Counted from the first letter of the stretch, positions 1-6,251 are shown. The stretch: 11,255 bases of DNA from Paracoccaceae bacterium (GCA_029881635.1 JAOUMG010000020.1:1-11255); one strand, 5' to 3'. Numbers and translations: made by a program. The notes: generated by a model not told the origin, from the sequence alone.

Positions 1-872
1 AGTGCGTGCTTAGGCGCGCCGTTGCGCCAATGGGATCGCGCCTGCAGGAACTGCACATAGGCGCTCTCTGAGGATGTCGGATCGCGCTGGCGCTGCTTTT
101 CTGCAGCGGCGTCGAGATTGTAGGCAAGACGCGCAACCACTGCGCCCACAATTTCGTCCTGTATCGCAAACAAGTCCCCCGTTTCCCGCCTGAACCGGTC
201 GCCCCAAGCGACGGCGCCAGTTTCGACGTCAACCAGTTGAACGACCACCCGGATCGAATCCGCCCCGACGCGGACGCTTCCGCAGATCGCGAAATCGACG
301 CCGAGGTCTTTTGAGACCTTGGCGAGGGCAGTTTCGGATTCCCGATAATGTGAGCTGAGGCCATGACCGATGACCATAATGTGGCGGTATCGCGCCAGTT
401 CAATTATCAAATCTTCAACCAGACCTTCTGCCAGCAATAGTTGTTCACGGTCGTCGCTCAGGGTTGAGAAGGGAAGAACAGCAATGGATGTCGTCTTGCG
501 ATCCAGATACGGAGCAATGCCTGTCGAACTTGACTGCAACCGCCAGGTAGGGCGTGCCGAGCCCGCACTTGCCACCTCGGAGCGCGGGTCAGGCCCCACA
601 TATTTGTAGCCTCGACCGTGGACTGTCTGGATATGCATAGTACCCAACGCTTTGCGCAGCGCAGAGACATGAACCTGTAGTGTGTTCTCCTCGACCACAA
701 CGCCAGGCCAGACGGCGTCCATCAGGTCTTGTTTGGTCACGACCATTCCCGCGCTTGCCAGAAGCGCAACAAGGATATCGCATGAGCGGTCGCCCAGCTC
801 GACGGTGCCCTCAGGCCCGTGAAGCTGCCTTTCCTGCCGCGACAGCAGGTATTCTCCGAACCGTATATCCAT
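1..872 (-). CDS. Winged-helix transcriptional regulator with TolB-like and TPR region (partial, runs off left edge)
   Basis: I translated this by hand: 290 codons stay open from an ATG at 872 to the left edge, so the C-terminus is missing. Residues about 3-92 form an OmpR/PhoB-type winged-helix DNA-binding domain, with the typical ending VHGRGYKYVG at 84-93. Residues about 129-250 (SIAVLPF, LAEGLVEDLI, ETGAVAWGDRF) match the TolB-like domain that follows the winged helix in many proteobacterial regulators often annotated as adenylate-cyclase-like. A TPR region seems to begin near 270. I see no membrane segment between the domains, unlike CadC, so a soluble cytoplasmic regulator is more likely. 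The upstream stop in this frame is at 927-929, and ATG 872 is the only ATG available. Its ribosome binding site is poor. The divergent small ORF starting at 1008 is a possible target. Family is clear; the signal sensed is unknown. Confidence 0.87.
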   Translation of the reverse strand, partial: MDIRFGEYLLSRQERQLHGPEGTVELGDRSCDILVALLASAGMVVTKQDLMDAVWPGVVVEENTLQVHVSALRKALGTMHIQTVHGRGYKYVGPDPRSEVASAGSARPTWRLQSSSTGIAPYLDRKTTSIAVLPFSTLSDDREQLLLAEGLVEDLIIELARYRHIMVIGHGLSSHYRESETALAKVSKDLGVDFAICGSVRVGADSIRVVVQLVDVETGAVAWGDRFRRETGDLFAIQDEIVGAVVARLAYNLDAAAEKQRQRDPTSSESAYVQFLQARSHWRNGAPKHA

Positions 873-1007
873 GGCTTGACCAGTATAGGGTTCAATCCTG
901 GCACTGAGCAAATCTGAATGTCGGCATCAGAAAACTTCAGGATTCATAAGATCCTCCCCAAGGACATGTCAGTCAGGATCGTGCGAACCTGAGGCTAGGA
1001 GGCCAAC

Positions 1008-1223
1008 ATGACACACCTGAACCCCACGCTGCACCGAACGAACCCAATTCCAAGACCCCATGCCAGATCGCTGATCGGCGGGTCGAGGCTCTGCCTGAGA
1101 CTGCTCGTGTCGATCCCTGTCGCGATCGCAAAGGGTGTGATGACCCTTTCTTGCGCGATCGGAAACGCCGCCGAGATGGCTTACGTCGACCCTTTTATGC
1201 CGAACAGAAAAGACCGAAAGTAA
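1008..1223 (+). CDS. Possible small protein, 71 residues, unknown function
   Basis: An ATG at 1008 is preceded by a perfect AGGAGG at 997-1002 with a 5-nt spacer, a strong ribosome binding site for such a short ORF. The product is basic at the N-terminus (several Arg, His and Pro up to residue 21). It then has a mainly hydrophobic stretch at about 28-54 with a Lys at 42, and ends in a charged tail (NRKDRK). This could be a small membrane-associated or amphipathic peptide, but I recognise no family. It is divergent from the winged-helix regulator, with 135 nt between the two starts, so it may be controlled by that regulator (inference). A small hairpin follows the stop. The opposite strand has overlapping open frames with no comparable start signals. 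The call rests mainly on the ribosome binding site. Confidence 0.45.
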   Translation: MTHLNPTLHRTNPIPRPHARSLIGGSRLCLRLLVSIPVAIAKGVMTLSCAIGNAAEMAYVDPFMPNRKDRK

Positions 1224-1237
1224 CGCCCTCGACCTGC

Positions 1238-1255
1238 ACAACCTTCTATGGTTGT
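1238..1255 (+). terminator. Small hairpin after the 71-residue ORF, weak terminator candidate
   Basis: ACAACC at 1238-1243 pairs perfectly with GGTTGT at 1250-1255 around a 6-nt loop, starting 14 nt after the stop codon of the small ORF. No T-run follows, so it is at best a weak or Rho-assisted end point. Confidence 0.2.
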
Positions 1256-1325
1256 CATTGGGATCAGAAGTAACCTGAGGAGCAGCTGCTTGGATGTGAG
1301 CTTCTGTGGACAACCTTGATCGGAA

Positions 1326-1426
1326 ACGGCCCTTTGCGGACATCTGCCACCGACCCCAATGCTGCGCCGCGGCCCGTCGTTCCGGACATTCGACGCAGCC
1401 GCAAATCCGGGCGGTGGACAAATCTG
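1326..1426 (+). repeat. Intergenic repeat, copy A, with internal dyad
   Basis: This stretch of about 100 nt resembles 2104-2226 in the same orientation. The best block, 1359-1392, matches 2137-2170 at 28 of 34 positions without gaps by my count. Both copies begin with ACGGCCC and end near GGACAAA. The dyad GCTGCG (1361-1366) / CGCAGC (1394-1399) can form a stem. It lies just beyond the 3' end of the DUF6155-like gene. Dispersed non-coding elements of this kind are common between genes in Rhodobacteraceae as far as I recall, but I could not check this copy against a genome. Confidence 0.5.
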
Positions 1427-1478
1427 TGTCGTACTGAGTGGACACTGTTGATGCCGCACTGACCGGACCGGATAGGAG

Positions 1479-2045
1479 CTATGTTTGCGAAGACCTGAGG
1501 TCTTCAAGGTAGCCACCAAGTTCGTCGCCATAGCCCCAGCCGGTATTGGCAACGCGTTGATATTCTTTCTCCAGCCGATCCAGCCAAGTTGCCGTCAGTT
1601 CCGGGTCGGCTTGCACGGATAATTTCTTCACGATCGAGCCAAACATGGACCCCATGCTGTTGTAGAATGTCTCATCCATATCACCGAACTCCAGCGTGAC
1701 GTCATTGCCGCATTTGACGTAGTAGAACATTAGCTCCAGAGTTTCGCTGAGCTGTCCCCTAACCTTGTTGTAATCGGATATGGCACGTCTGGCGTCGCGG
1801 TATTTGATGGGTGCGTCCCATCGGCTTGGATTGATGGCTGCCTTGATCCGCTTCTTGTAGGGCGAAAGGTCGGTGCCCCCATCCGAAACCAGGAATCTTG
1901 CATGCAGGAAATCCTGGTTCTTCGGGTCGGCGCGATACAGATCTTGGACGAGGCCTACGAGCTGTACCCTGGAAAACCCCGACAACGCCCCCTTTATCGC
2001 AGTCCAGTTCTTTGTCACGATTCGAGCCCCTTCCAGTTTCTCCAC
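1479..2045 (-). CDS. DUF6155-like protein
   Basis: This 188-residue, probably cytoplasmic protein has no signal peptide or membrane segment. The pattern resembles DUF6155 as I remember it: an N-terminal helix with QLVGLVQDLY (28-37), a basic ARRAISDYNK segment (85-94), MFYYVKCG (106-113), then GDMDETFYNSMGSMF (121-135) and a C-terminal TGWGYGDEL (168-176). The function of the family is unknown to me. The start is uncertain. The longest form begins with GTG at 2045-2043 and has no clear ribosome binding site. A second GTG at 2018-2016 (codon 10) is preceded by GGAAGGGG about 8 nt upstream and may be the true start, giving 179 residues. The gene stands alone and is bracketed by two copies of an intergenic repeat. 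Family assignment is from pattern memory. Confidence 0.75.
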   Translation of the reverse strand: MEKLEGARIVTKNWTAIKGALSGFSRVQLVGLVQDLYRADPKNQDFLHARFLVSDGGTDLSPYKKRIKAAINPSRWDAPIKYRDARRAISDYNKVRGQLSETLELMFYYVKCGNDVTLEFGDMDETFYNSMGSMFGSIVKKLSVQADPELTATWLDRLEKEYQRVANTGWGYGDELGGYLEDLRSSQT

Positions 2046-2103
2046 GGCATCTTTTCTACCGACATTGTGAGGAAGGTGAAATCTTCAAGCCAGTGTGCCG
2101 GGG

Positions 2104-2226
2104 ACGGCCCAGACCGGACACCCAGTCGCTGACTCCATGCTGCGTTGCAGCCCGTCGATGCGGCCATTCGTGCTTCATGCAGCATTTTCTTGGGTCAGAT
2201 GGCGGCGGTGCGGGACAAACTTGCCG
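2104..2226 (+). repeat. Intergenic repeat, copy B, with internal dyad
   Basis: This is the second copy of the element at 1326-1426, in the same orientation and slightly longer. ATGCTGC (2137-2143) and GCAGCAT (2179-2185) form a perfect 7-bp dyad at the position where copy A has its GCTGCG/CGCAGC dyad. The core block 2137-2170 matches copy A at 28 of 34 positions. The sequence between the arms is longer here than in copy A. Keeping the pairing despite sequence change suggests a structured or protein-recognised element. Confidence 0.5.
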
Positions 2227-2454
2227 TTTGATTTCTAAGCCAAAAGGTCCGCTTTGTGCGCTTTGCGACGGCACCGAAAAACAACACAGGTTGTATGTTT
2301 GAATTCGCTGCATTTGTATGTGGGGCAAGCCGTCTAGACAGGTGCGAACATCCTACGCCTATCATAGTTCGCCATCTCCAAAGCACCGGGCAGGCACCCA
2401 TTGATACCGCCGGTGATGCGACAGTTTTTTTGCTGGTCATACCTGGAAAATTAT

Positions 2455-2460
2455 AGAAGG
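2455..2460 (+). promoter_or_regulatory. Ribosome binding site of the adhesin E-like gene
   Basis: AGAAGG lies 8 nt before the ATG at 2469. It supports that start over any internal one. Confidence 0.7.
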
Positions 2461-2468
2461 CTTTTCAT

Positions 2469-2876
2469 ATGAACGGCGTGAGGTTTGCAGCATTCTTGAT
2501 TATTTCCGCGGCTGTTGCTGCCACAAATGGCAACGCCTTGGCTAGTGATGCGGGAGACGACGAATGGATCATTTACGCTGAAAAAGCGAATGGTGATCTT
2601 TATTTTTATGACCCGTCACGCGTGCAGAGAAGCAGTACCCTGCGTCACGTTTGGAATGGGATTCGGTACAAAACGTCCGTGATGGGTGCATCCAGTTTCC
2701 TAAGCCTTTTGGAAATCGATTGTTCTGAGCGGACGCAGAGAACTTTGCAGAGTACTTTTTTCACAGATGCGCATTGGGAAAATGCAGCCATGAAAACGGA
2801 CACCAAGGAAAAGCCGAAGAAAGAGATCGCAGTTGGATCTACAACGGAACGCCTGGCTCAGATAGTGTGCGACTGA
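2469..2876 (+). CDS. Secreted surface-adhesin E-like protein
   Basis: The product has 135 residues. The N-terminus is a signal peptide: a short basic start, a hydrophobic core (FAAFLIISAAVAA, 6-18) and a likely signal peptidase I site after ALA at about residue 25. The mature part of about 110 residues fits the adhesin E-like family (first named from Haemophilus protein E). It shows DEWIIYAEKANGDLYFYDPS (31-50), then LLEIDCSERTQRTLQSTFF (80-98), and a C-terminal VGSTTERLAQIVC. Cys85 and Cys134 would be placed to form a disulfide in the periplasm. Most bacterial members have no tested role, so adhesion should not be assumed. The gene is alone on the plus strand, convergent with the sugar dehydrogenase gene. 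Its base composition is less GC-rich than the ribosomal genes. Confidence 0.78.
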   Translation: MNGVRFAAFLIISAAVAATNGNALASDAGDDEWIIYAEKANGDLYFYDPSRVQRSSTLRHVWNGIRYKTSVMGASSFLSLLEIDCSERTQRTLQSTFFTDAHWENAAMKTDTKEKPKKEIAVGSTTERLAQIVCD

Positions 2877-2927
2877 GGTACGGTTTTGGTCGCCGGGAAC
2901 TTTGAACAAGCGAATTGTCCGTCTGAA

Positions 2928-2961
2928 CGAAAAACGCCCGCGGTATTTGGATACCGCGGGC
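2928..2961 (-). terminator. Intrinsic terminator of the cytochrome c / sugar dehydrogenase unit
   Basis: Arms 2936-2946 and 2951-2961 form a perfect 11-bp GC-rich stem with a 4-nt loop. Read on the minus strand the stem is followed by GTTTTTCG, a good T-run. It sits 36 nt after the dehydrogenase stop. On the plus strand the hairpin also follows the adhesin E-like gene, but the sequence after it (ACTTCATTC) is a poor U-tract, so it works best for the minus strand. Confidence 0.88.
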
Positions 2962-2996
2962 ACTTCATTCGAAGGGTTTACTTCAGGTTCTCGGAA

Positions 2997-4319
2997 TCAC
3001 CTCATGCTTTCAGCTGTGACCCGGTAAATATCACCGTCATCCGTTGCAACGTATAGCGCGTTGTCGGGCCCCATGACCAAGCCACGGAACCTCGTCGAAA
3101 ACCCAAGTGGCATGCGCGTGATCCCGTTGATTCCCAAACCATCGGTTGTCAGGCTGATCATGTCGATCCGCGAACCGGGAGGCGTATCGCCAAAGCCGAT
3201 ACCCATGATTCCGACCGCTAAACGCCCTTCGTAGATGCCCCAGTTGCTGCCCTTCAGGAAAGCGGCAGAACCGGTGCCTTGCGAGAAACCATTGTTGTTC
3301 CAGCTTGGCGGCATCAGATCGTCAAAGCGCGTGTCGCTCATTGGAGTGTAGGCAGCACGAACCGCGGGGTCCATGCCATCCATCTGATTTGGCTCGTACC
3401 CACAGTACTCATCCGGGCATTCGCCGCGACCCCCCGTGTTCTGCGCGGGATCCCAGCCGGCATTGCCGCCATTCACAAGAGCCGTGATCTCATCATTGTG
3501 CCACGGGCCGTGCTCTGCCGTAAACGCTTTGCCGTCGCTTGGACGGAAATCGATGCCTTGGACATTTCTATGTCCGTAGGTGTAAATGCGCTTGTCAAAG
3601 CCCTTGGGCGGGTTGTTGTCCGGGTGCGCGTTACCATCCAGATCGATCCGCAGAACTTTCCCACACAGGAGTTCTCCATCCTGAGGACATATTCCGCGGT
3701 GGCGGTCACCGCCAGTGACCCAGAGGTAGCCTCCGGGCCCTATGCGGATCCGACCACCATTATGGGCGCCAGGTCCCCCAAACGGCTGGTTTGATTCGAA
3801 CGGCTTATACTGAATGTCCGTCACGATGTCGGTCCGATCGGAGACGCTCATGAGGTCATCGCTGACCTTGAACCTCATAACGATGTTACCGTCGCACTTA
3901 TCAAAATTGGTCTTGCAGCCATCTCCGTGATACTTGGTCGACGACGAGTAGACTAAAAGAGTCCGGTTGTTTGCGAATTGTCGGTCAGCGACTACGCCGA
4001 GCATTCCGGCTTGTCCCTCACAGAACAGGTCACTGCCGCTGTCAGGATAGCCGGTGCTGTCCTTCATTCCGTACAATGCATGAACTGTTCCATCGGTGGT
4101 TCTTACCGATAGGCCTTTGCATTTTTCGGTGAAAAACATAGTGCCGTCTGACAAGAAAGCCATGTCCCAAGGATTCTCAAGTCCTTCGAGGACTTTAGTT
4201 GGCGCGATCTTGGGAACGTCCATACCTTCGTGACCATCTGCTTGAGCAGAAAGCGGCAGTCCAATTGTCAAAGCAGCAGCAACTAATGTTGGAACGAAAC
4301 CACGTCTTATTGTATTCAT
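2997..4319 (-). CDS. Periplasmic PQQ-dependent sugar dehydrogenase (glucose/sorbosone dehydrogenase family)
   Basis: The product has 440 residues. A signal peptide is clear: RR at 5-6, a hydrophobic core at 8-24, and cleavage likely after AQA at 25-27. The rest has the six-bladed propeller pattern of soluble aldose dehydrogenases: ENPWDMAFLSDG (48-59), GAHNGGRIRIGPGG (184-197), TYGHRNVQG (247-255), EHGPWHNDE (269-277) and VMGPDNALYVATDDGDIYRV (415-434). By comparison with soluble glucose dehydrogenase, His186 is the likely catalytic base. Arg251/Asn252, Lys356, Arg410 and Arg412 are likely PQQ contacts. These enzymes oxidise the C1 hydroxyl of sugars and pass electrons on; the substrate here is unknown. 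Eight cysteines suggest disulfides. A strong GGGAGGAAG lies 5 nt before the ATG. It follows the cytochrome c gene by 35 nt, and that protein is its likely electron acceptor. Confidence 0.92.
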   Translation of the reverse strand: MNTIRRGFVPTLVAAALTIGLPLSAQADGHEGMDVPKIAPTKVLEGLENPWDMAFLSDGTMFFTEKCKGLSVRTTDGTVHALYGMKDSTGYPDSGSDLFCEGQAGMLGVVADRQFANNRTLLVYSSSTKYHGDGCKTNFDKCDGNIVMRFKVSDDLMSVSDRTDIVTDIQYKPFESNQPFGGPGAHNGGRIRIGPGGYLWVTGGDRHRGICPQDGELLCGKVLRIDLDGNAHPDNNPPKGFDKRIYTYGHRNVQGIDFRPSDGKAFTAEHGPWHNDEITALVNGGNAGWDPAQNTGGRGECPDEYCGYEPNQMDGMDPAVRAAYTPMSDTRFDDLMPPSWNNNGFSQGTGSAAFLKGSNWGIYEGRLAVGIMGIGFGDTPPGSRIDMISLTTDGLGINGITRMPLGFSTRFRGLVMGPDNALYVATDDGDIYRVTAESMR

Positions 4320-4324
4320 GTCTT

Positions 4325-4333
4325 CCTCCCTAG
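4325..4333 (-). promoter_or_regulatory. Ribosome binding site of the sugar dehydrogenase gene
   Basis: On the minus strand GGGAGGAAG precedes the ATG at 4319 by about 5 nt. It is one of the strongest such sites in the window and suggests the dehydrogenase is translated on its own account rather than by coupling to the cytochrome gene. Confidence 0.8.
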
Positions 4334-4354
4334 TGAAAATTTTTGCTTGGTACC

Positions 4355-4669
4355 TTACTCCGCGTGCTCCAAATACGCGGCCAAATTATCGATTTCTTCG
4401 TCGGTCAATGGTTTTGCCTTCATGATCATCAAGGCCGAGTTCGGGCCCTGCTTGATGCCTTCTCTGTACGCTTTTAGTTTTTCCGTCGTATAGGAAACCG
4501 GATTTCCGGAAATCTTTGGGTAGCTGGCGGCACCCTTTCCCGCTTTCCCATGACAGGAAACGCAAGTCTTCTTGTATATGGCTTCTCCTAGTTCCCTGTC
4601 GGCGCCGAACCCTTGCTCTGGGACAGTCAATGCCAGGAAAAAAGCTGCTACACAGGGAATTCTACACAA
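4355..4669 (-). CDS. Small periplasmic class I cytochrome c
   Basis: The product has 104 residues. A short signal peptide (hydrophobic 7-15, likely cut after FGA at 21-23) is followed by one heme-binding motif CVSCH at 36-40. The distal Met ligand is probably Met81 or Met83 in ALMIMKAKPL. The C-terminal helix LTDEEIDNLAAYL is typical of the small class I cytochromes that shuttle electrons in the periplasm. It is first in an operon with the PQQ-type dehydrogenase, so it most likely takes electrons from that enzyme and passes them to the respiratory chain (inference). The start is odd. The only usable start in frame is TTG at 4669-4667, with a G-rich GAGGGGGG just upstream. An ATG at 4674-4672 is out of frame and stops after eight codons. 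The in-frame stop upstream is at 4682-4684. Confidence 0.9.
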   Translation of the reverse strand: MCRIPCVAAFFLALTVPEQGFGADRELGEAIYKKTCVSCHGKAGKGAASYPKISGNPVSYTTEKLKAYREGIKQGPNSALMIMKAKPLTDEEIDNLAAYLEHAE

Positions 4670-5034
4670 AACATACCCCCCTCATTGTTGGAGGTTGCAA
4701 CGCCAAAGGCCATGCGATCTTTTCATTCGCCTCAAGTGAGCACTAAGCTCTCCACGGTAAAGCCATTTTTGATTCTGTCAAACAGATTCGACCTCGTGTC
4801 CGATAGGCCGGAGAAACTATATTATCATTTGCGCCGAGAGTGGGCCACCCGGCCGCATCAGGCACTCTACATGATCGGAATCCAAATAAGAGGAACTCCG
4901 ATCAGTGGCCAGACAATAGGGCGATGCAGGCGCAGCGAAGAAATGCATGGAAGTCCGTTTGGTATACTTCGCCGTCATTCATGCACTTTGCAGCATCAGT
5001 CAGTTTGGGCTCAAAGCAGAAGCTCCCAATAAAC
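4670..5034. other. Intergenic region upstream of the cytochrome c gene, rich in dyads
   Basis: These 365 nt lie between the rplP terminator and the cytochrome gene and should hold the cytochrome/dehydrogenase promoter. On the minus strand TTGACA occurs at 4781-4776 but has no good -10 partner at 15-18 nt. A perfect 8-bp dyad, TGATCGGA (4872-4879) / TCCGATCA (4897-4904), could be an operator or a hairpin. A nested set of inverted repeats spans 4923-4997. I see no tRNA and no believable protein: the longest plus-strand frame has no ribosome binding site and no recognisable features. Confidence 0.5.
4872..4904. promoter_or_regulatory. 8-bp dyad, possible operator
   Basis: TGATCGGA and TCCGATCA form a perfect inverted repeat with a 17-nt spacer. 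The centres of the arms are about 25 nt apart, a spacing compatible with a protein bound to two helical turns or with an RNA hairpin. It lies about 200 nt upstream of the cytochrome gene start. No binding protein can be named. Confidence 0.3.
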
Positions 5035-5064
5035 AAAACCCCGCCATTTCCGGCGGGGTTTTTG
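5029..5064 (-). terminator. Strong intrinsic terminator after rplP, works in both directions
   Basis: Arms 5035-5045 and 5052-5062 form a perfect 11-bp stem with a 6-nt loop. On the minus strand the stem runs into TTTTGTTTATT; on the plus strand into TTTTTGATTTT. It starts about 50 nt after the rplP stop and closes the ribosomal protein transcript. The plus-strand side is at least as good a terminator although no plus-strand gene is evident upstream of it. Confidence 0.9.
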
Positions 5065-5114
5065 ATTTTCAATCGGGTGCGGGTTTGCGAATTGCTGGTG
5101 CAACTCGCCAAACC

Positions 5115-5528
5115 TTACCAGTCTTCGCGCACCACGACCCGTGTTGCGACCGAAAGCTTCATCGCACCGAGGCGCAGAGCTTCGCGGGCGATGACTTCGC
5201 TCACGCCGTCGATTTCGAACATGATCCGGCCTGGTTTTACCTTGGCGGCCCAGAAATCGACGGAACCCTTACCCTTACCCATCCGAACTTCGGTGGGCTT
5301 CGAGGTGACTGGCGTATCCGGGAAAATCCGGATCCAGACGCGGCCCTGACGTTTCATGTGGCGGGTGATCGCGCGGCGGGCCGCTTCGATCTGGCGCGCC
5401 GTGACGCGTTCGGGTTCGACCGCCTTCAGGCCAAATCCGCCGAAGTTCAGGTCAAAGCCGCCTTTGGCTTCGCCGTGAATGCGGCCTTTGAACTGTTTGC
5501 GGAACTTTGTCCGTTTAGGTTGCAGCAT
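5115..5528 (-). CDS. rplP: 50S ribosomal protein L16
   Basis: The product has 137 residues, close to the 136 of E. coli. L16 is part of the large subunit near the A-site tRNA and the central protuberance and helps late assembly. The N-terminus [33 protein letters not shown] (32-53), RVWIRIFPD (63-71) and RMGKGKG (82-88) are hallmarks. Arg82 corresponds to the arginine that is hydroxylated in E. coli L16. An AAGGAG lies 9 nt before the ATG. It follows rpsC by 12 nt. It is the last ribosomal gene in the window and is followed by a strong terminator, whereas rpmC normally comes next. Confidence 0.98.
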   Translation of the reverse strand: MLQPKRTKFRKQFKGRIHGEAKGGFDLNFGGFGLKAVEPERVTARQIEAARRAITRHMKRQGRVWIRIFPDTPVTSKPTEVRMGKGKGSVDFWAAKVKPGRIMFEIDGVSEVIAREALRLGAMKLSVATRVVVREDW

Positions 5529-5540
5529 CTTATCTACTCC

Positions 5541-6251
5541 TTACCGGGCGTCGCGACGCGGGCCGCGCGGCGTGGGGCCTTCTTGGGCTTCGCTGTGACG
5601 ACGGTCATGGGCCTGCGGATCGTGCTCCATGATCTCACCCTTGAAGATCCAGACCTTGATCCCGATGATCCCATAAGGTGTCATCGCTTCGGCCAGCGCA
5701 TAATCGATATCGGCGCGCAGCGTGTGCAGCGGCACACGACCTTCACGGTACCATTCGGTCCGGGCGATTTCGGCGCCGCCAAGACGGCCCGCGACGTTGA
5801 CCCTGATCCCGAGCGATCCCATGCGCATCGCGTTCTGAACCGACCGCTTCATCGCGCGGCGGAATGAAACACGACGTTCCAGCTGCTGTGCGATGGATTC
5901 AGCCACCAGCATCGCATCCAGTTCCGGCTTGCGAACCTCAACAATGTTGAGATGCAGGTCGGACGCGGTGAATTGCGTCAGCTTCTTGCGCAACGTTTCA
6001 ATATCGGCGCCTTTTTTGCCGATGATGACCCCCGGACGCGCGGTGTGAACCGTCACGCGGCACTTTTTATGCGGACGTTCGATGATAACTTTCGAAACAC
6101 CGGCCTGTTTGCATTCTTTGTGAATGAATTCCCGCATCTTCAGGTCTTCAAGCAAAAGATTGCCATAGTCCTTGCTGTCGGCATACCAGCGGCTGTCCCA
6201 GGTACGGTTGACCTGCAGGCGCATGCCAATTGGGTTGACCTTCTGTCCCAT
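5541..6251 (-). CDS. rpsC: 30S ribosomal protein S3
   Basis: The product has 236 residues (E. coli 233). S3 lies at the mRNA entry channel of the small subunit and contributes to helicase activity. [12 protein letters not shown] opens the protein, and the KH domain carries VIIGKKG at 75-81. The conserved [18 protein letters not shown] segment and the S3 C-terminal domain ([20 protein letters not shown], then [13 protein letters not shown]) follow. The short tail [10 protein letters not shown] and beyond is basic and variable. The ATG overlaps the rplV stop by one base (TAATG), typical of coupled translation. A GGGGAG site lies about 9 nt upstream inside rplV. Confidence 0.98.
   Translation of the reverse strand: MGQKVNPIGMRLQVNRTWDSRWYADSKDYGNLLLEDLKMREFIHKECKQAGVSKVIIERPHKKCRVTVHTARPGVIIGKKGADIETLRKKLTQFTASDLHLNIVEVRKPELDAMLVAESIAQQLERRVSFRRAMKRSVQNAMRMGSLGIRVNVAGRLGGAEIARTEWYREGRVPLHTLRADIDYALAEAMTPYGIIGIKVWIFKGEIMEHDPQAHDRRHSEAQEGPTPRGPRRDAR

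Larger units (their letters stand above)
2046..2468. other. Intergenic region between divergent genes
   Basis: This 423-nt stretch separates the divergent DUF6155-like and adhesin E-like genes and must hold promoters for both. It contains repeat copy B (2104-2226). The remainder, 2227-2450, is more AT-rich than the ribosomal block and contains a T-run at 2425-2431. I found no convincing -35/-10 pair and no credible small gene: the open frames here have no ribosome binding site and no recognisable product. Confidence 0.6.

Noticed and set aside
1306..1445. Three short direct repeats of GTGGACA (1306, 1414, 1438)
   Set aside because: Seven bases, irregular spacing, no flanking similarity; not a CRISPR-like or iteron-like array.
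969..1552. Two overlapping minus-strand open frames (158 and 123 codons)
   Set aside because: They cover repeat copy A and the region antisense to the small ORF; no ribosome binding site, no family features, and one runs into the DUF6155-like gene out of frame.
2056..2440. Minus-strand frames of 81-90 codons upstream of the DUF6155-like gene
   Set aside because: They overlap repeat copy B and each other, lack start signals and resemble no protein.
2430..2457. TTGCTG / TATAGA promoter-like pair with a 16-nt spacer before the adhesin E-like gene
   Set aside because: Transcription would start at about 2464, after the AGAAGG ribosome binding site, leaving a leader of only a few bases that excludes that site.
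3279..3794. Plus-strand open frame of 171 codons
   Set aside because: Fully antisense to the sugar dehydrogenase gene; no start signal and no recognisable product.
4753..4781. TTGACA on the minus strand as a -35 box for the cytochrome operon
   Set aside because: No acceptable -10 sequence lies 15-18 nt downstream; a lone hexamer is weak evidence.
4790..4870. Possible tRNA in the cytochrome upstream gap
   Set aside because: No T-loop motif of the GGTTCGAAT type and no cloverleaf could be drawn on either strand.
4613..5032. Plus-strand open frame of 139 codons in the gap before the cytochrome gene
   Set aside because: Starts inside the antisense of the cytochrome gene with no ribosome binding site; the translation is low in structure and shows no family pattern.
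4947..5867. Plus-strand open frame of 306 codons
   Set aside because: It runs antisense through rplP and into rpsC, starts without a ribosome binding site, and crosses the rplP terminator. It is a by-product of GC-rich coding DNA on the other strand.
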